Positions 14,658 to 21,358 of a DNA stretch of 21,454 bases are shown piece after piece (position 1 is the stretch's first letter; every line of letters begins with the position of its first letter). This stretch comes from an uncultured Erysipelotrichaceae bacterium. GTDB lineage: Bacteria; Bacillota_I; Bacilli_A; RF39; UBA660. The stretch covers positions 1 to 21,454 of the forward strand of contig CACZQZ010000022.1 of assembly GCA_902783405.1 (NCBI GenBank). Reading direction: 5' to 3'. A model generated the notes under the pieces. That model was not told the DNA's origin. It searched no databases and saw nothing but the letters and a program-made list of their open reading frames with translations. A program made the translations under genes and the position numbers.

Positions 14658-15806
14658 ATGAAGTGTCCAAAATGTGGTTCAAATATGGAAAATAGTTATT
14701 GCATTCGTTGTGGATATAATGGTGTATTTGAAGAAAATAATACAGAAAAAAAAGATAGTCAAGATGTAGCGTCATCTAAGTCAAATAATGACAAGCAAGA
14801 TGAAATATTACCTACGGAAGAAAATACAAAAAAAGGAATTGCTGATTTATCTAAACAAGCTAATACAGAAAAAGTAATATCCAATCAAAAAAATGATAAG
14901 AATAATTTTAATGTTTATAATTCTGTATATGATGAAGTAAGTCCACAAATGCCTTATGAAGAATCAAAGAGTGGCTCATACTTTGATGGGAAATTTTTAC
15001 CTTATATTGCTTATAGTTATTTAGCCAATTTTTTAAAAACATTAACAGCTGGAATTGGTATTGCATGGGGAGATACTATTATTGCTTCATATAAGTATAA
15101 TCATACGACATATAGTGATAAAAAAGTAAAGTTTGAGGGAAAAGGGATTGATTTATATCCAGAAGTATTCAAGTGGATATTATTTACAGTTCTTACTTTA
15201 GGTATTTATGCTTTATGGATTCCAATTAAAAAAGAAAAATGGATGGTATCTAAACTTCATTTTGAAGACGAAGAATATATAGAAGGGCATAGTTACTTTG
15301 ATGGTGGATTATTAGGTTTAATTGGAGTAAACATTTTTTCAGCAATTATTACAGTAATTTCACTGGGAATATTATTGCCTTATGCATATTGTTATAAGCA
15401 AAAATGGTTTGCTAAACATACAGTTATAAGTCGTAAAAGAATTATATTCGATGGAAAAGCTATTTCTTTAATTGGTAATTGGCTATGGTGGTGGTTTTTA
15501 ACAATCATTACATTTGGAATTTATGGATTATGGTTACCAATTAAATTATATAGTTGGAAAGTAAAAAATACCCATATTAAATTAAAGAGTGAACCTATGC
15601 CATCAACCTCAAAAGGTCCTGCTATTTTAGGAATTGTTTTACTTGTATTCATTATTATAGGAGTTGTAATTGGATTATTAAATTCTGATTTTGATATTTC
15701 AAACATCAATCCGTTTAAAGCAGGTATTGTTGATGATTCTAATAAAGTAGGTAACATAGATGCAATGAGTACAGAAGTTGATCAAGCAAATAGTTTTTAT
15801 AGATAA
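14658..15806 (+). CDS. Zinc-ribbon membrane protein with four DUF898-like repeats
   Basis: The function is unknown. The ATG at 14658 follows AGAGGTG by 6 nt; a GTG 9 nt upstream is less likely. The 382-aa protein begins with a zinc ribbon (C3, C6, C15, C18), then a hydrophilic, low-complexity linker (about 21-105). Four repeats follow at about residues 112-165, 166-215, 216-268 and 270-310. Each has a membrane helix ending T-x-G-I, an aromatic/W-rich turn, then a short charged strand with a KW/SW pair. TLGIYALWIPIKKEKW and TFGIYGLWLPIKLYSW show the repeat most clearly. This resembles DUF898 (YjgN-type) proteins. A fifth membrane helix (about 322-342) precedes a 40-aa tail. It is a single-gene unit. 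The DUF898 link is from memory. Confidence 0.8.
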   Translation: MKCPKCGSNMENSYCIRCGYNGVFEENNTEKKDSQDVASSKSNNDKQDEILPTEENTKKGIADLSKQANTEKVISNQKNDKNNFNVYNSVYDEVSPQMPYEESKSGSYFDGKFLPYIAYSYLANFLKTLTAGIGIAWGDTIIASYKYNHTTYSDKKVKFEGKGIDLYPEVFKWILFTVLTLGIYALWIPIKKEKWMVSKLHFEDEEYIEGHSYFDGGLLGLIGVNIFSAIITVISLGILLPYAYCYKQKWFAKHTVISRKRIIFDGKAISLIGNWLWWWFLTIITFGIYGLWLPIKLYSWKVKNTHIKLKSEPMPSTSKGPAILGIVLLVFIIIGVVIGLLNSDFDISNINPFKAGIVDDSNKVGNIDAMSTEVDQANSFYR

Positions 15807-15809
15807 AAT

Positions 15810-15841
15810 AAAAAGCGTCATGAAAGTCATGGCACTTTTTT
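15810..15841. terminator. Bidirectional terminator between convergent genes
   Basis: A long hairpin pairs 15810-15823 with 15827-15840 around an AAG loop, with one mismatch and one G-U pair. The A-tract at one end and the T-tract at the other give a U-run in both orientations. It serves the + strand membrane-protein gene and the minus-strand gene whose stop codon touches its edge. Confidence 0.8.
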
Positions 15842-16271
15842 ATAAATATTTCTTTAATTTTTCAATACTTTTTTCTTGAAATTTAGAAAACTCTTTAGCT
15901 AATTTTATTGTTTCTTTTTCACTATGATTTTTAAATTCATCAAGTTTTTTCTCTATTTCAATGCTTCCCATAGAAATACCTTGAATAAGCATGTCTGCTA
16001 CACTAGCATCACTATTATCGCTTTCTATTTCTTTTCTAATACCCATTTTTGACATCATTTTTCCCATAGGATTATTTTCTGTTAAATCTTCTTCAGAAAG
16101 CATATCTTTTGCTTTTTGTTTAAAAGATTTGTATTCTTCAGATAAATCATGAATAGCATCTTTTATTTTGTTATCCTTTTCTTTTAAGTATTTTAAAGCA
16201 TCTTCTAGTGCAGACATAGCCATATCAGCATTCTTATAAATACACTTAATTAACTCAATATTTTCGTTCAT
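15840..16271 (-). CDS. Uncharacterised helical 143-aa protein
   Basis: I do not recognise this family. The start ATG (16271-16269) is preceded by TAGGAGG. The protein is nearly all charged helix: a first amphipathic segment (about 1-60), a centre rich in Met and Gly (NPMGKMMSKMGIRKE, then SVADMLIQGISMGS) and a second coiled-coil-like helix (about 100-143) rich in Lys and Glu. There is no signal peptide, membrane span or cysteine cluster. Two long helices joined by a Met/Gly-rich turn suggest a helical hairpin, perhaps an oligomer. It is the last gene of the minus-strand block and has a possible promoter of its own upstream. Confidence 0.75.
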   Translation of the reverse strand: MNENIELIKCIYKNADMAMSALEDALKYLKEKDNKIKDAIHDLSEEYKSFKQKAKDMLSEEDLTENNPMGKMMSKMGIRKEIESDNSDASVADMLIQGISMGSIEIEKKLDEFKNHSEKETIKLAKEFSKFQEKSIEKLKKYL

Positions 16272-16289
16272 ATTATTCCTCCTATTAAC

Positions 16290-16319
16290 ATTATGGAGAA
16301 ATATTTATATTTTATTCAA
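16290..16319 (-). promoter_or_regulatory. Possible promoter for the 143-aa protein gene
   Basis: Reading the minus strand, TTGAAT (16319-16314) and CATAAT (16295-16290) are 18 nt apart. This is the only gap over 15 nt inside the minus-strand block (51 nt). Both boxes are imperfect, so co-transcription with the upstream genes remains as likely. Confidence 0.35.
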
Positions 16320-16322
16320 AAA

Positions 16323-17057
16323 TTATTTTAAAACAACATTACATAGAAAATCAATAAGCATTGGGATACCTAAAATAAGTACCATAATCAGTTTTTTATT
16401 CCATTTCGTTTTATCTAAAAATTTATTTAATAAAGGCTGTATGGTGTATAAAAGTAAAGTACCACCAATCGCAAAATTTCTACTAGCATCCCAATTTACT
16501 CTTTTATTGATATTTAAAAAGTCGTATGTATAATCCCATAATAGTTTATGAGAATAAACATCAATAAAGTAATGCGCTATATATTCAATTAAAGTAGTAA
16601 TAATCCAAATAAGTAGAAATATAAGAATAATAGTAGAGTCTATATTTTTTAACTTAGAGTTTTTTTTCATAATAAGATGAAAAATAAGTAAAGATATAAT
16701 ATTTACTAGTATTAAATATAAACCATAGTTTTGAAAGAAAACATCTACTCTATAAATTTTAGGTGTACTATATTCAATAATAGTAATAAAAATAAACGAT
16801 ACAATAGTACTGATACTTAAAGTTGACCATAAAGGATTACTTAAAGTATGTTTTTGTTTCATAAATTTTTTTAAAAAGAATAGTAAAATTAAAATACCAA
16901 ATCCATATATAGGTAAAAATGGTCCAAATAAAACTCCTCTATTTACAAAAGTATGTTTTACAATTAAATACCAAGATACTTCATATATCCATCCGATAAG
17001 TGCATAAACACAAAAAATAATATAATTATCCATAAAATATTTTTCAAATTTTTTCAT
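16323..17057 (-). CDS. CmpB-family (PF06541) integral membrane protein, putative ABC permease
   Basis: The 244-aa protein has about seven membrane helices, at roughly 11-31, 44-64, 78-96, 110-130, 140-162, 194-212 and 222-240. It carries the motifs I associate with the putative ABC transporter permease CmpB family: GWIYEV (22-27), VNRGVLFGPFLPIYGFG (38-54) and LLWDYTYDFLNINKRV (172-187). No ATPase partner lies nearby, and the transporter label for this family is itself weakly founded. It starts 9 nt after the HD-domain gene. The binding site is a weak AAGGAG (TAAGGAGTATTT). Confidence 0.85.
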   Translation of the reverse strand: MKKFEKYFMDNYIIFCVYALIGWIYEVSWYLIVKHTFVNRGVLFGPFLPIYGFGILILLFFLKKFMKQKHTLSNPLWSTLSISTIVSFIFITIIEYSTPKIYRVDVFFQNYGLYLILVNIISLLIFHLIMKKNSKLKNIDSTIILIFLLIWIITTLIEYIAHYFIDVYSHKLLWDYTYDFLNINKRVNWDASRNFAIGGTLLLYTIQPLLNKFLDKTKWNKKLIMVLILGIPMLIDFLCNVVLK

Positions 17058-17066
17058 AAATACTCC

Positions 17067-17480
17067 TTATACTTCTCTTATTTCTTTAATTAAAGATACA
17101 CATTTTTGATAAACTGTAGATTCTTTACCATATCTATTTTTAATATCCTCTAATCTTTTATCATAACCAATATCATTTCCATATTTATCAATTTGCATAT
17201 CTGCTTGATTTAAAATAGTTAAATATGTAGATTTATATTCAGTGTCTGCTTCTCCATGATAATATACTTCTTTCCAGTATTTATAATGATTATTTTTTAA
17301 TATATTACCACCAATGATATTATGATTTATTCCATGATTGGTAAATTCATAACCTATATCATGATTAAAACCTAAAATAAATAATTCTTCTAAATCTTCT
17401 TTTGATAATCCTTTTTGTTTTCCAATTTCCATCATTTTTCTAGCAACAGCAAGAGAATGATGCAATCTATCTTTATCCAT
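17067..17480 (-). CDS. HD-domain phosphohydrolase-like protein
   Basis: The 137-aa protein is a compact HD domain. Candidate metal ligands are visible in order: H8 in LHHSLAVARKMMEIG, H40-D41 in GFNHDIGYEF, H53, H75 in YYHGEAD, and D94 in NQADMQID. HD proteins hydrolyse phosphate esters such as nucleotides or cyclic nucleotides; the substrate here cannot be told. There is no extra sensory or synthetase domain, so it is not a full-length RelA/SpoT-type enzyme. It starts 11 nt after the DUF2130 gene and is presumably co-transcribed with it. Confidence 0.85.
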   Translation of the reverse strand: MDKDRLHHSLAVARKMMEIGKQKGLSKEDLEELFILGFNHDIGYEFTNHGINHNIIGGNILKNNHYKYWKEVYYHGEADTEYKSTYLTILNQADMQIDKYGNDIGYDKRLEDIKNRYGKESTVYQKCVSLIKEIREV

Positions 17481-17491
17481 AAATATACCTC

Positions 17492-18772
17492 TTATTTATT
17501 TTTTAACTCTTCAAATTTCTTCTTCATTGTTTCACTATTTTTTGTTAATTTTTGTATAGTTAAATCTTCTGCTTTATTATTTGCTAATCTTAAATTATTT
17601 TCACTAGATATTAAAGCATCTTTTGTTTTTTGTAAGTGATCTATTGTTTTATCAATTTCATCAATTGCTTTTTTAAATTTTTCACTAGCGATTCTATAAT
17701 TTCTCCCAAATCCTTCTTTAAAAGCATTCATGTTTTCTTCAAAGTGTGAAATATCAATATTTTGTTCTTCTTTTAGTTTTAATTCTTTTTTATATTCTAA
17801 TGCATTCATAGCTAAATTTCGAATTAATGTAATAAGTGGAATAAAAAATTGTGGCCTAATTACATACATTTTATCATATCTATAAGACACATCAACAATA
17901 CCTTCATTATAGTAATCATTATTGGTTTCTAGTAATGAAACGAGTACTGCATATTCACAATTTTTTTCTTTCCTATCTTTATCTAATTCTTTAAAGAAAT
18001 CTTCATTTTTATGTTTACTAGCAGTTGTATCTGCTTCATTTTTCATTTCAAACATAATAGATACTATCTCAATTCCTTCATCATCAAAGTCTCTAAAAAT
18101 AAAGTCGCCTTTAGAACCTGTTTTAATATCATTATCTTTTTCAAAATATGCATTTTTAAATAAAGGCCTTAATTTATTGAATTCGTTATTGCAATGTTGT
18201 TCTAAAGATTCACCTATCATTTTGGTAGATTGCTTTGCTTTAAAATCTTTATAATATAAAATTTGTTCATCTTTTGTTTTTATTTTTTCTTCATAATTTT
18301 CTTTTAAGTTTTTCTCTTTTAATAAAAATTCATTTTTACTTAATTCTAATTTATTAGATAAAGTATCAATTTGTTTTTCTTTTTCTGTAATAGCATTTTG
18401 AATTGCAAGTTCATTTTTGGATTCTTGCAATTTTATTTTATTTTTAAGTTCATTAATTTCTAATGTTTTTTTATTTAATTCTTCTATGTAATTTTTTTCT
18501 AATTTATTTTGAAGATTTTCTTCTTTTGTTTTTAGTTCGTTTTTAAGATTTTGAATTTCTAAATCTTTTTTATTGATTTTTTCTGTCAAAGATTTTTCAA
18601 TAGAGTTTTCAGCTAATTTAACAGCATTTTCTTTTTCTAATTGATATCTGTTTTCTCTTAAAGAAATTTCTTTTTCAAATTCTTTATCTCTTATTTGTTT
18701 TACAATAGAATGATAGTCTTTTTCATCAATTTGAAATAGAGTGCCACAGTTTGGACATTTAATTTCGTTCAT
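17492..18772 (-). CDS. DUF2130 family coiled-coil protein with nuclease-like fold
   Basis: The 426-aa protein opens with a single CxxC (C6, C9) in IKCPNCGTLFQID. A long charged coiled coil follows (about 22-175). A globular part (about 180-320) begins QSTKMIGESLEQHCNNEFNKL and contains GSKGDFIFRD, IMFEMKNEAD and CEYAVLVSLLE. D223, E242 and K244 fit the spacing of a PD-(D/E)xK nuclease centre. A second helical region (325-426) closes it. This arrangement matches DUF2130 (PF09903). The function is unknown; a nucleic-acid role is inference from the fold. A TAAGGAGG site precedes the ATG at 18772-18770. Confidence 0.88.
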   Translation of the reverse strand: MNEIKCPNCGTLFQIDEKDYHSIVKQIRDKEFEKEISLRENRYQLEKENAVKLAENSIEKSLTEKINKKDLEIQNLKNELKTKEENLQNKLEKNYIEELNKKTLEINELKNKIKLQESKNELAIQNAITEKEKQIDTLSNKLELSKNEFLLKEKNLKENYEEKIKTKDEQILYYKDFKAKQSTKMIGESLEQHCNNEFNKLRPLFKNAYFEKDNDIKTGSKGDFIFRDFDDEGIEIVSIMFEMKNEADTTASKHKNEDFFKELDKDRKEKNCEYAVLVSLLETNNDYYNEGIVDVSYRYDKMYVIRPQFFIPLITLIRNLAMNALEYKKELKLKEEQNIDISHFEENMNAFKEGFGRNYRIASEKFKKAIDEIDKTIDHLQKTKDALISSENNLRLANNKAEDLTIQKLTKNSETMKKKFEELKNK

Positions 18773-18784
18773 TATTGTACCTCC

Positions 18785-18979
18785 TTAAAGTGATTTATTA
18801 TTTTCTTCATATTTACTTAAATCAAAGTTATTATTTAAAGCAATTTCAATTAATTCTGATGTGTTTGCTTTTTCAACTTCTACAACATTTATAAATGCAG
18901 CAGGAAAAATTCCAGTAGCGCTACCAAAATATATCATTAAATCATTTCTAAGCATTTCAAAGTTAATGTTTTCATACAT
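18785..18979 (-). CDS. Conserved-looking 64-aa protein of unknown function
   Basis: This short protein starts MYENINFEMLRNDLMIYFGS and has a small hydrophobic centre, ATGIFPAAFINVVEVEKA, followed by ELIEIALNNNFDLSKYEEN. The pattern (short helix, YxGSA/TA turn, helix) recalls small uncharacterised Firmicutes proteins I have seen, but I cannot name a family. The AAGGAG site and ATG are good, and the DUF2130 gene starts 12 nt downstream. It is the first gene of the minus-strand operon. Confidence 0.75.
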   Translation of the reverse strand: MYENINFEMLRNDLMIYFGSATGIFPAAFINVVEVEKANTSELIEIALNNNFDLSKYEENNKSL

Positions 18980-19013
18980 AATTATTTTCTCCTTATTACA
19001 TCATCTACATAAA

Positions 19014-19022
19014 ATTATATCA
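19014..19022 (-). promoter_or_regulatory. Extended -10 promoter of the minus-strand operon
   Basis: Minus strand reads TGATATAAT: a perfect -10 (19019-19014) with the extended TG motif. There is no good -35 at 17 nt. The leader to the 64-aa gene would be about 28 nt. Confidence 0.55.
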
Positions 19023-19094
19023 TGAAATTAACTTTGTTAGTGTATTTATTTTATTTGTTAGTAGAGAGTGTCTTTTATTTTTATAAATTATTGT

Positions 19095-19122
19095 AAAAAA
19101 AATAATAATTTAATTAATTATT
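19095..19122 (-). terminator. Possible weak terminator after the DUF4186 gene
   Basis: Reading the minus strand, AATAATT (19122-19116) pairs with AATTATT (19110-19104), followed by a run of eight T (19102-19095). The stem is A/T only and overlaps the stop codon, so its strength is doubtful. Confidence 0.35.
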
Positions 19123-19489
19123 ACTTTTTACATTCTCTTTTTATCCATTCTAATAGTAGTGTTACAATATAATTAATTTCATTATTTGAAAGCTCTTTTC
19201 CTTTAGGAATATGGTGCCATTTTTCTAGGCAACTTCTACAGCAGCAAGCACATGCATGTTGAGCAATAAATACGGGATGAATTTGTTTCATAGGTGTTTG
19301 CTTTCCATCATTTTTAGGATTTTCTGGTTTTAATCTTTCTTCTATAAAATCATAGGCATGATTTTTAATCGTTTCAAATCCTTTTTCTTTGACATAAACT
19401 ATCATTTTTTTATTTAAATGAAAACTAAACCTAAATTTAGATTTAGATAGTTCTTCTAATTTTTTATTAATAATTTCTTTTTTATTCAT
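19121..19489 (-). CDS. DUF4186 family protein
   Basis: The 122-aa protein matches what I know of DUF4186: LSKSKFRFSFHLNKK, then GFETIKNHAYDFIEERLKP, KNDGKQTPM, HPVFIAQHACACCCRSCLEKW and a helical end with INYIVTLLLEWI. The centre has a dense set of possible metal ligands: H71, H78, C80, C82, C83, C84, C87, H92 and H93. The family has no assigned function; a metal or redox role is inference from these residues. The ATG (19489-19487) is about 9 nt after AGAGG, which itself lies inside a hairpin (see 19490-19513). Confidence 0.85.
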   Translation of the reverse strand: MNKKEIINKKLEELSKSKFRFSFHLNKKMIVYVKEKGFETIKNHAYDFIEERLKPENPKNDGKQTPMKQIHPVFIAQHACACCCRSCLEKWHHIPKGKELSNNEINYIVTLLLEWIKRECKK

Positions 19490-19513
19490 AAAAAAATACC
19501 TCTAAAAGGTATT
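19490..19513 (-). terminator. Terminator-like hairpin overlapping the DUF4186 ribosome binding site
   Basis: On the minus strand AATACC (19513-19508) pairs with GGTATT (19500-19495). The stem can extend by one A-T and one G-U pair to a 3-nt loop, and it runs into seven T residues. It lies just past the sodA stop, so it could end sodA transcripts. The AGAGG of DUF4186 is in its 3' arm. Confidence 0.5.
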
Positions 19514-19539
19514 ATAACATGTGTGTTATTCATTGTAAA
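19511..19539 (-). promoter_or_regulatory. Promoter of the DUF4186 gene
   Basis: Minus strand: TTTACA (19539-19534), 17-nt spacer, TATAAT (19516-19511), with TGT before the -10 (extended). The -35 overlaps the last codons of sodA. The predicted start near 19504 falls inside the downstream hairpin, so transcripts from this promoter would not form the full stem. Confidence 0.72.
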
Positions 19540-20128
19540 TTTTATTAGCATATGCAAAATTAGCAATTTCAAAGAAATTATCTAAATAGTTTTGTTTATA
19601 ACTTTCGTAATTAATGTAGTATGCATGTTCCCATAAATCTACTACAAATAACGGTGTAAATTTAAATAGATATGGGCTATCTTGATTTTGCATATTCATA
19701 ATTTCTATATTTTTTCTTTCATTCATAACTAAAAAGGTATATCCAGAGCCTTTTATTTTTAAAGCATATTCTATAAATGTTTTTTTAAATTCATCAAAAC
19801 TACCATATTTTTTATTAATAGAATCTAATAAATTTCCTTTTAATTTTTCTTTGTTTTTAGGTGAAATACTTTCCCAATATAGATTATGATTAACGACTCC
19901 ACCTAGATTAAAAATAATATCTTTTAAATCTTTCCCATTAAAATCATACAAATGATTATATACTTCTTCTATAGGATAAGTAAAATCAAAGTTGTTTTTA
20001 ATTAATAATTCATTTAAATTTTTTAAATAATTTTTTTGATGTTTATTATAGTGTAATCCTATTGTATGGGTATCAATATAAGGCTCTAAATCTTGATAAA
20101 GAAAAGGTAATGGCATTTGTTTATACAT
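19526..20128 (-). CDS. sodA: Superoxide dismutase, Fe/Mn family (Mn-like)
   Basis: The enzyme dismutates superoxide to oxygen and hydrogen peroxide. I choose the ATG at 20128, preceded by AAGGAGG, giving MYKQMPLPFLYQDLEP and 200 aa, the usual length. An upstream in-frame start would add an unlike 17-residue leader. The four metal ligands are H26, H81, D164 (in VDLWEHAYY) and H168. Y34 and H30 of the substrate channel are present. Q149 in QNQDSP, with glycines instead of Gln in the first half (NLGGVVNH), points to manganese. The GSGW active-site Trp is Tyr here (GSGYTFL, Y130). No leader peptide: cytoplasmic. Confidence 0.94.
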   Translation of the reverse strand: MYKQMPLPFLYQDLEPYIDTHTIGLHYNKHQKNYLKNLNELLIKNNFDFTYPIEEVYNHLYDFNGKDLKDIIFNLGGVVNHNLYWESISPKNKEKLKGNLLDSINKKYGSFDEFKKTFIEYALKIKGSGYTFLVMNERKNIEIMNMQNQDSPYLFKFTPLFVVDLWEHAYYINYESYKQNYLDNFFEIANFAYANKIYNE

Positions 20129-20136
20129 AAAAATCC

Positions 20137-20150
20137 TCCTTATTAAAGGA
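20137..20150 (-). promoter_or_regulatory. Short hairpin sequestering the sodA ribosome binding site
   Basis: On the minus strand TCCTT (20150-20146) can pair with AAGGA (20141-20137), the first part of the AAGGAGG binding site, with a 4-nt loop. It is only 5 bp, so any effect on translation is speculative. Confidence 0.3.
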
Positions 20151-20152
20151 TA

Positions 20153-20182
20153 TGAAAAAAATGAGAAGTTTTTTCTCATTTT
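20153..20182 (-). terminator. Terminator after thyA
   Basis: Reading the minus strand, a 10-bp stem (20182-20173 with 20167-20158, core ATGAGAA/TTCTCAT) with a 5-nt loop runs into a T-tract (20160-20155). It starts inside the thyA stop codon. No clear promoter is visible between it and sodA. Confidence 0.75.
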
Positions 20183-21170
20183 ATATTCCTAAAGGAAATT
20201 TTAATTGTGGATTTTTTTCTTTGATAAGTGTTTTTGGATATCCGGTAATTTTTACATCATCTACTTTAAAATCATAAAAATTATCGATGTCTGGATTTAA
20301 TTCAATTTTTGGATTACAATTTATAGGCTCTCTATTTAACATTTCAATTGCTTGATTAATATGTCTATCATAGATTTGAATGTTATTATAATTCCATGTA
20401 AACCTTCCTGGTGTCATATGTAAGTGTTTAGCTACCATGTGCTGAAGTGTTAAATATTGAATTTGATTAATACATCCTGCAGTAGCAAAATCACTAGATC
20501 TTTGTACAAGCATTAGATCTAAATAATCTTTTCCATCTCTTCCATGACGAACATTCCATTCGGTTAAAAAGGCACAAGGTTTAAGTCCATGCTTTTCTTT
20601 GAAATCATCTACCTGCCATAGATTAATGATATGTCTTCTTCCATCAGGATTCTCTTTTAATTCTTTTAGTAAATTTTTCATCATATCACGTCTTCTAACA
20701 GACTCTCCATAAACAGCTCCAATGGTTCTATTTCCAATATCCCATTCATCCCACCAAGTAACACCATATTTGTCTTTTAATAATTCTAAATCATTAGATG
20801 CATCTTGATAAATCCAAAGAATTTCACCAATACTTTTTTTAACTGCGATAGGTCTTAGGGTAATAAGTGGAGATTCACCTTTAGTTAAATCATAAGTTGC
20901 GATACCATGATTTACACTTAAAGTATGAGCAGGCGTACCATCTTCATATTTTGGCCTTGGATTTTGATCCATGGTTCCCTCTGTTAAAATACGGTCTAAT
21001 ATTTGTTTTGTATACATATCTCCCTTAGTACCAATTTCATTTCCATTTTTATCTAGTAAACGATTTCCATTATCTTTTACCTCTTCATATTCTTTTTTTA
21101 TTAGTTTTAATTTTTCAATATTATTTTCTTCTAATATTTTATTTACATAATCAATATCAACTGTTTTCAT
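20181..21170 (-). CDS. thyA: Thymidylate synthase (ThyA, long Bacillus/phage-like form)
   Basis: ThyA methylates dUMP to dTMP using methylene-tetrahydrofolate. The ATG at 21170 (7 nt after GGAGG) gives 329 aa; an upstream ATG within the binding site is unlikely. The N-terminal ~70 residues (MKTVDIDYVNKILEENN and on) are an extension compared with the 264-aa E. coli enzyme. GTPAHTLSV, the dUMP arginines in GRRHIINLW, the nucleophile C199 in KPCAFLTEWNVRH, QRSSDFATAG with R224 and D227, N235, and IYDRHI are in the expected order. The residue after the PC motif is Ala, not the His of E. coli. The GLPFN loop is GCINQ. It has its own promoter and terminator. Confidence 0.95.
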   Translation of the reverse strand: MKTVDIDYVNKILEENNIEKLKLIKKEYEEVKDNGNRLLDKNGNEIGTKGDMYTKQILDRILTEGTMDQNPRPKYEDGTPAHTLSVNHGIATYDLTKGESPLITLRPIAVKKSIGEILWIYQDASNDLELLKDKYGVTWWDEWDIGNRTIGAVYGESVRRRDMMKNLLKELKENPDGRRHIINLWQVDDFKEKHGLKPCAFLTEWNVRHGRDGKDYLDLMLVQRSSDFATAGCINQIQYLTLQHMVAKHLHMTPGRFTWNYNNIQIYDRHINQAIEMLNREPINCNPKIELNPDIDNFYDFKVDDVKITGYPKTLIKEKNPQLKFPLGI

Positions 21171-21189
21171 ATTCCACCCTCCCATTATT

Positions 21190-21217
21190 ATTGTAACATA
21201 TAAAGATAAAAGTTAAA
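21190..21217 (-). promoter_or_regulatory. Promoter of thyA
   Basis: Minus strand: TTTAAC (21217-21212), 16-nt spacer, TACAAT (21195-21190) with TGT directly before it (extended -10). The leader is about 15 nt. Confidence 0.55.
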
Positions 21218-21332
21218 ATAAATTTAAGTTAGAGAGTAGACAAATTAAAAATATAGATGGTTTATTTTTATTCTATAATAATGCTATTTCTAAGAATTAT
21301 TTTCTTTCTTTACTAATAAATAATATACATGA

Positions 21333-21338
21333 TATAAT
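21333..21338 (+). promoter_or_regulatory. Extended -10 of the lipoprotein gene
   Basis: A perfect TATAAT preceded by TGA (21330-21332). A weak -35 (TTACTA, 21310-21315) is 17 nt upstream. The leader would be about 13 nt, enough for the GAAGGAGG site. Confidence 0.6.
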
Positions 21339-21358
21339 AAATTTGAAGGAGGATTTCT

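Noticed and set aside
17922..18254. 110-codon + strand frame inside the DUF2130 gene
   Set aside because: Antisense to a well-supported gene, no binding site, low-complexity Ser/Leu translation.
21274..21279. TATAAT on the + strand in the thyA-lipoprotein gap
   Set aside because: No -35 or extended TG, and a better -10 lies at 21333 closer to the gene.
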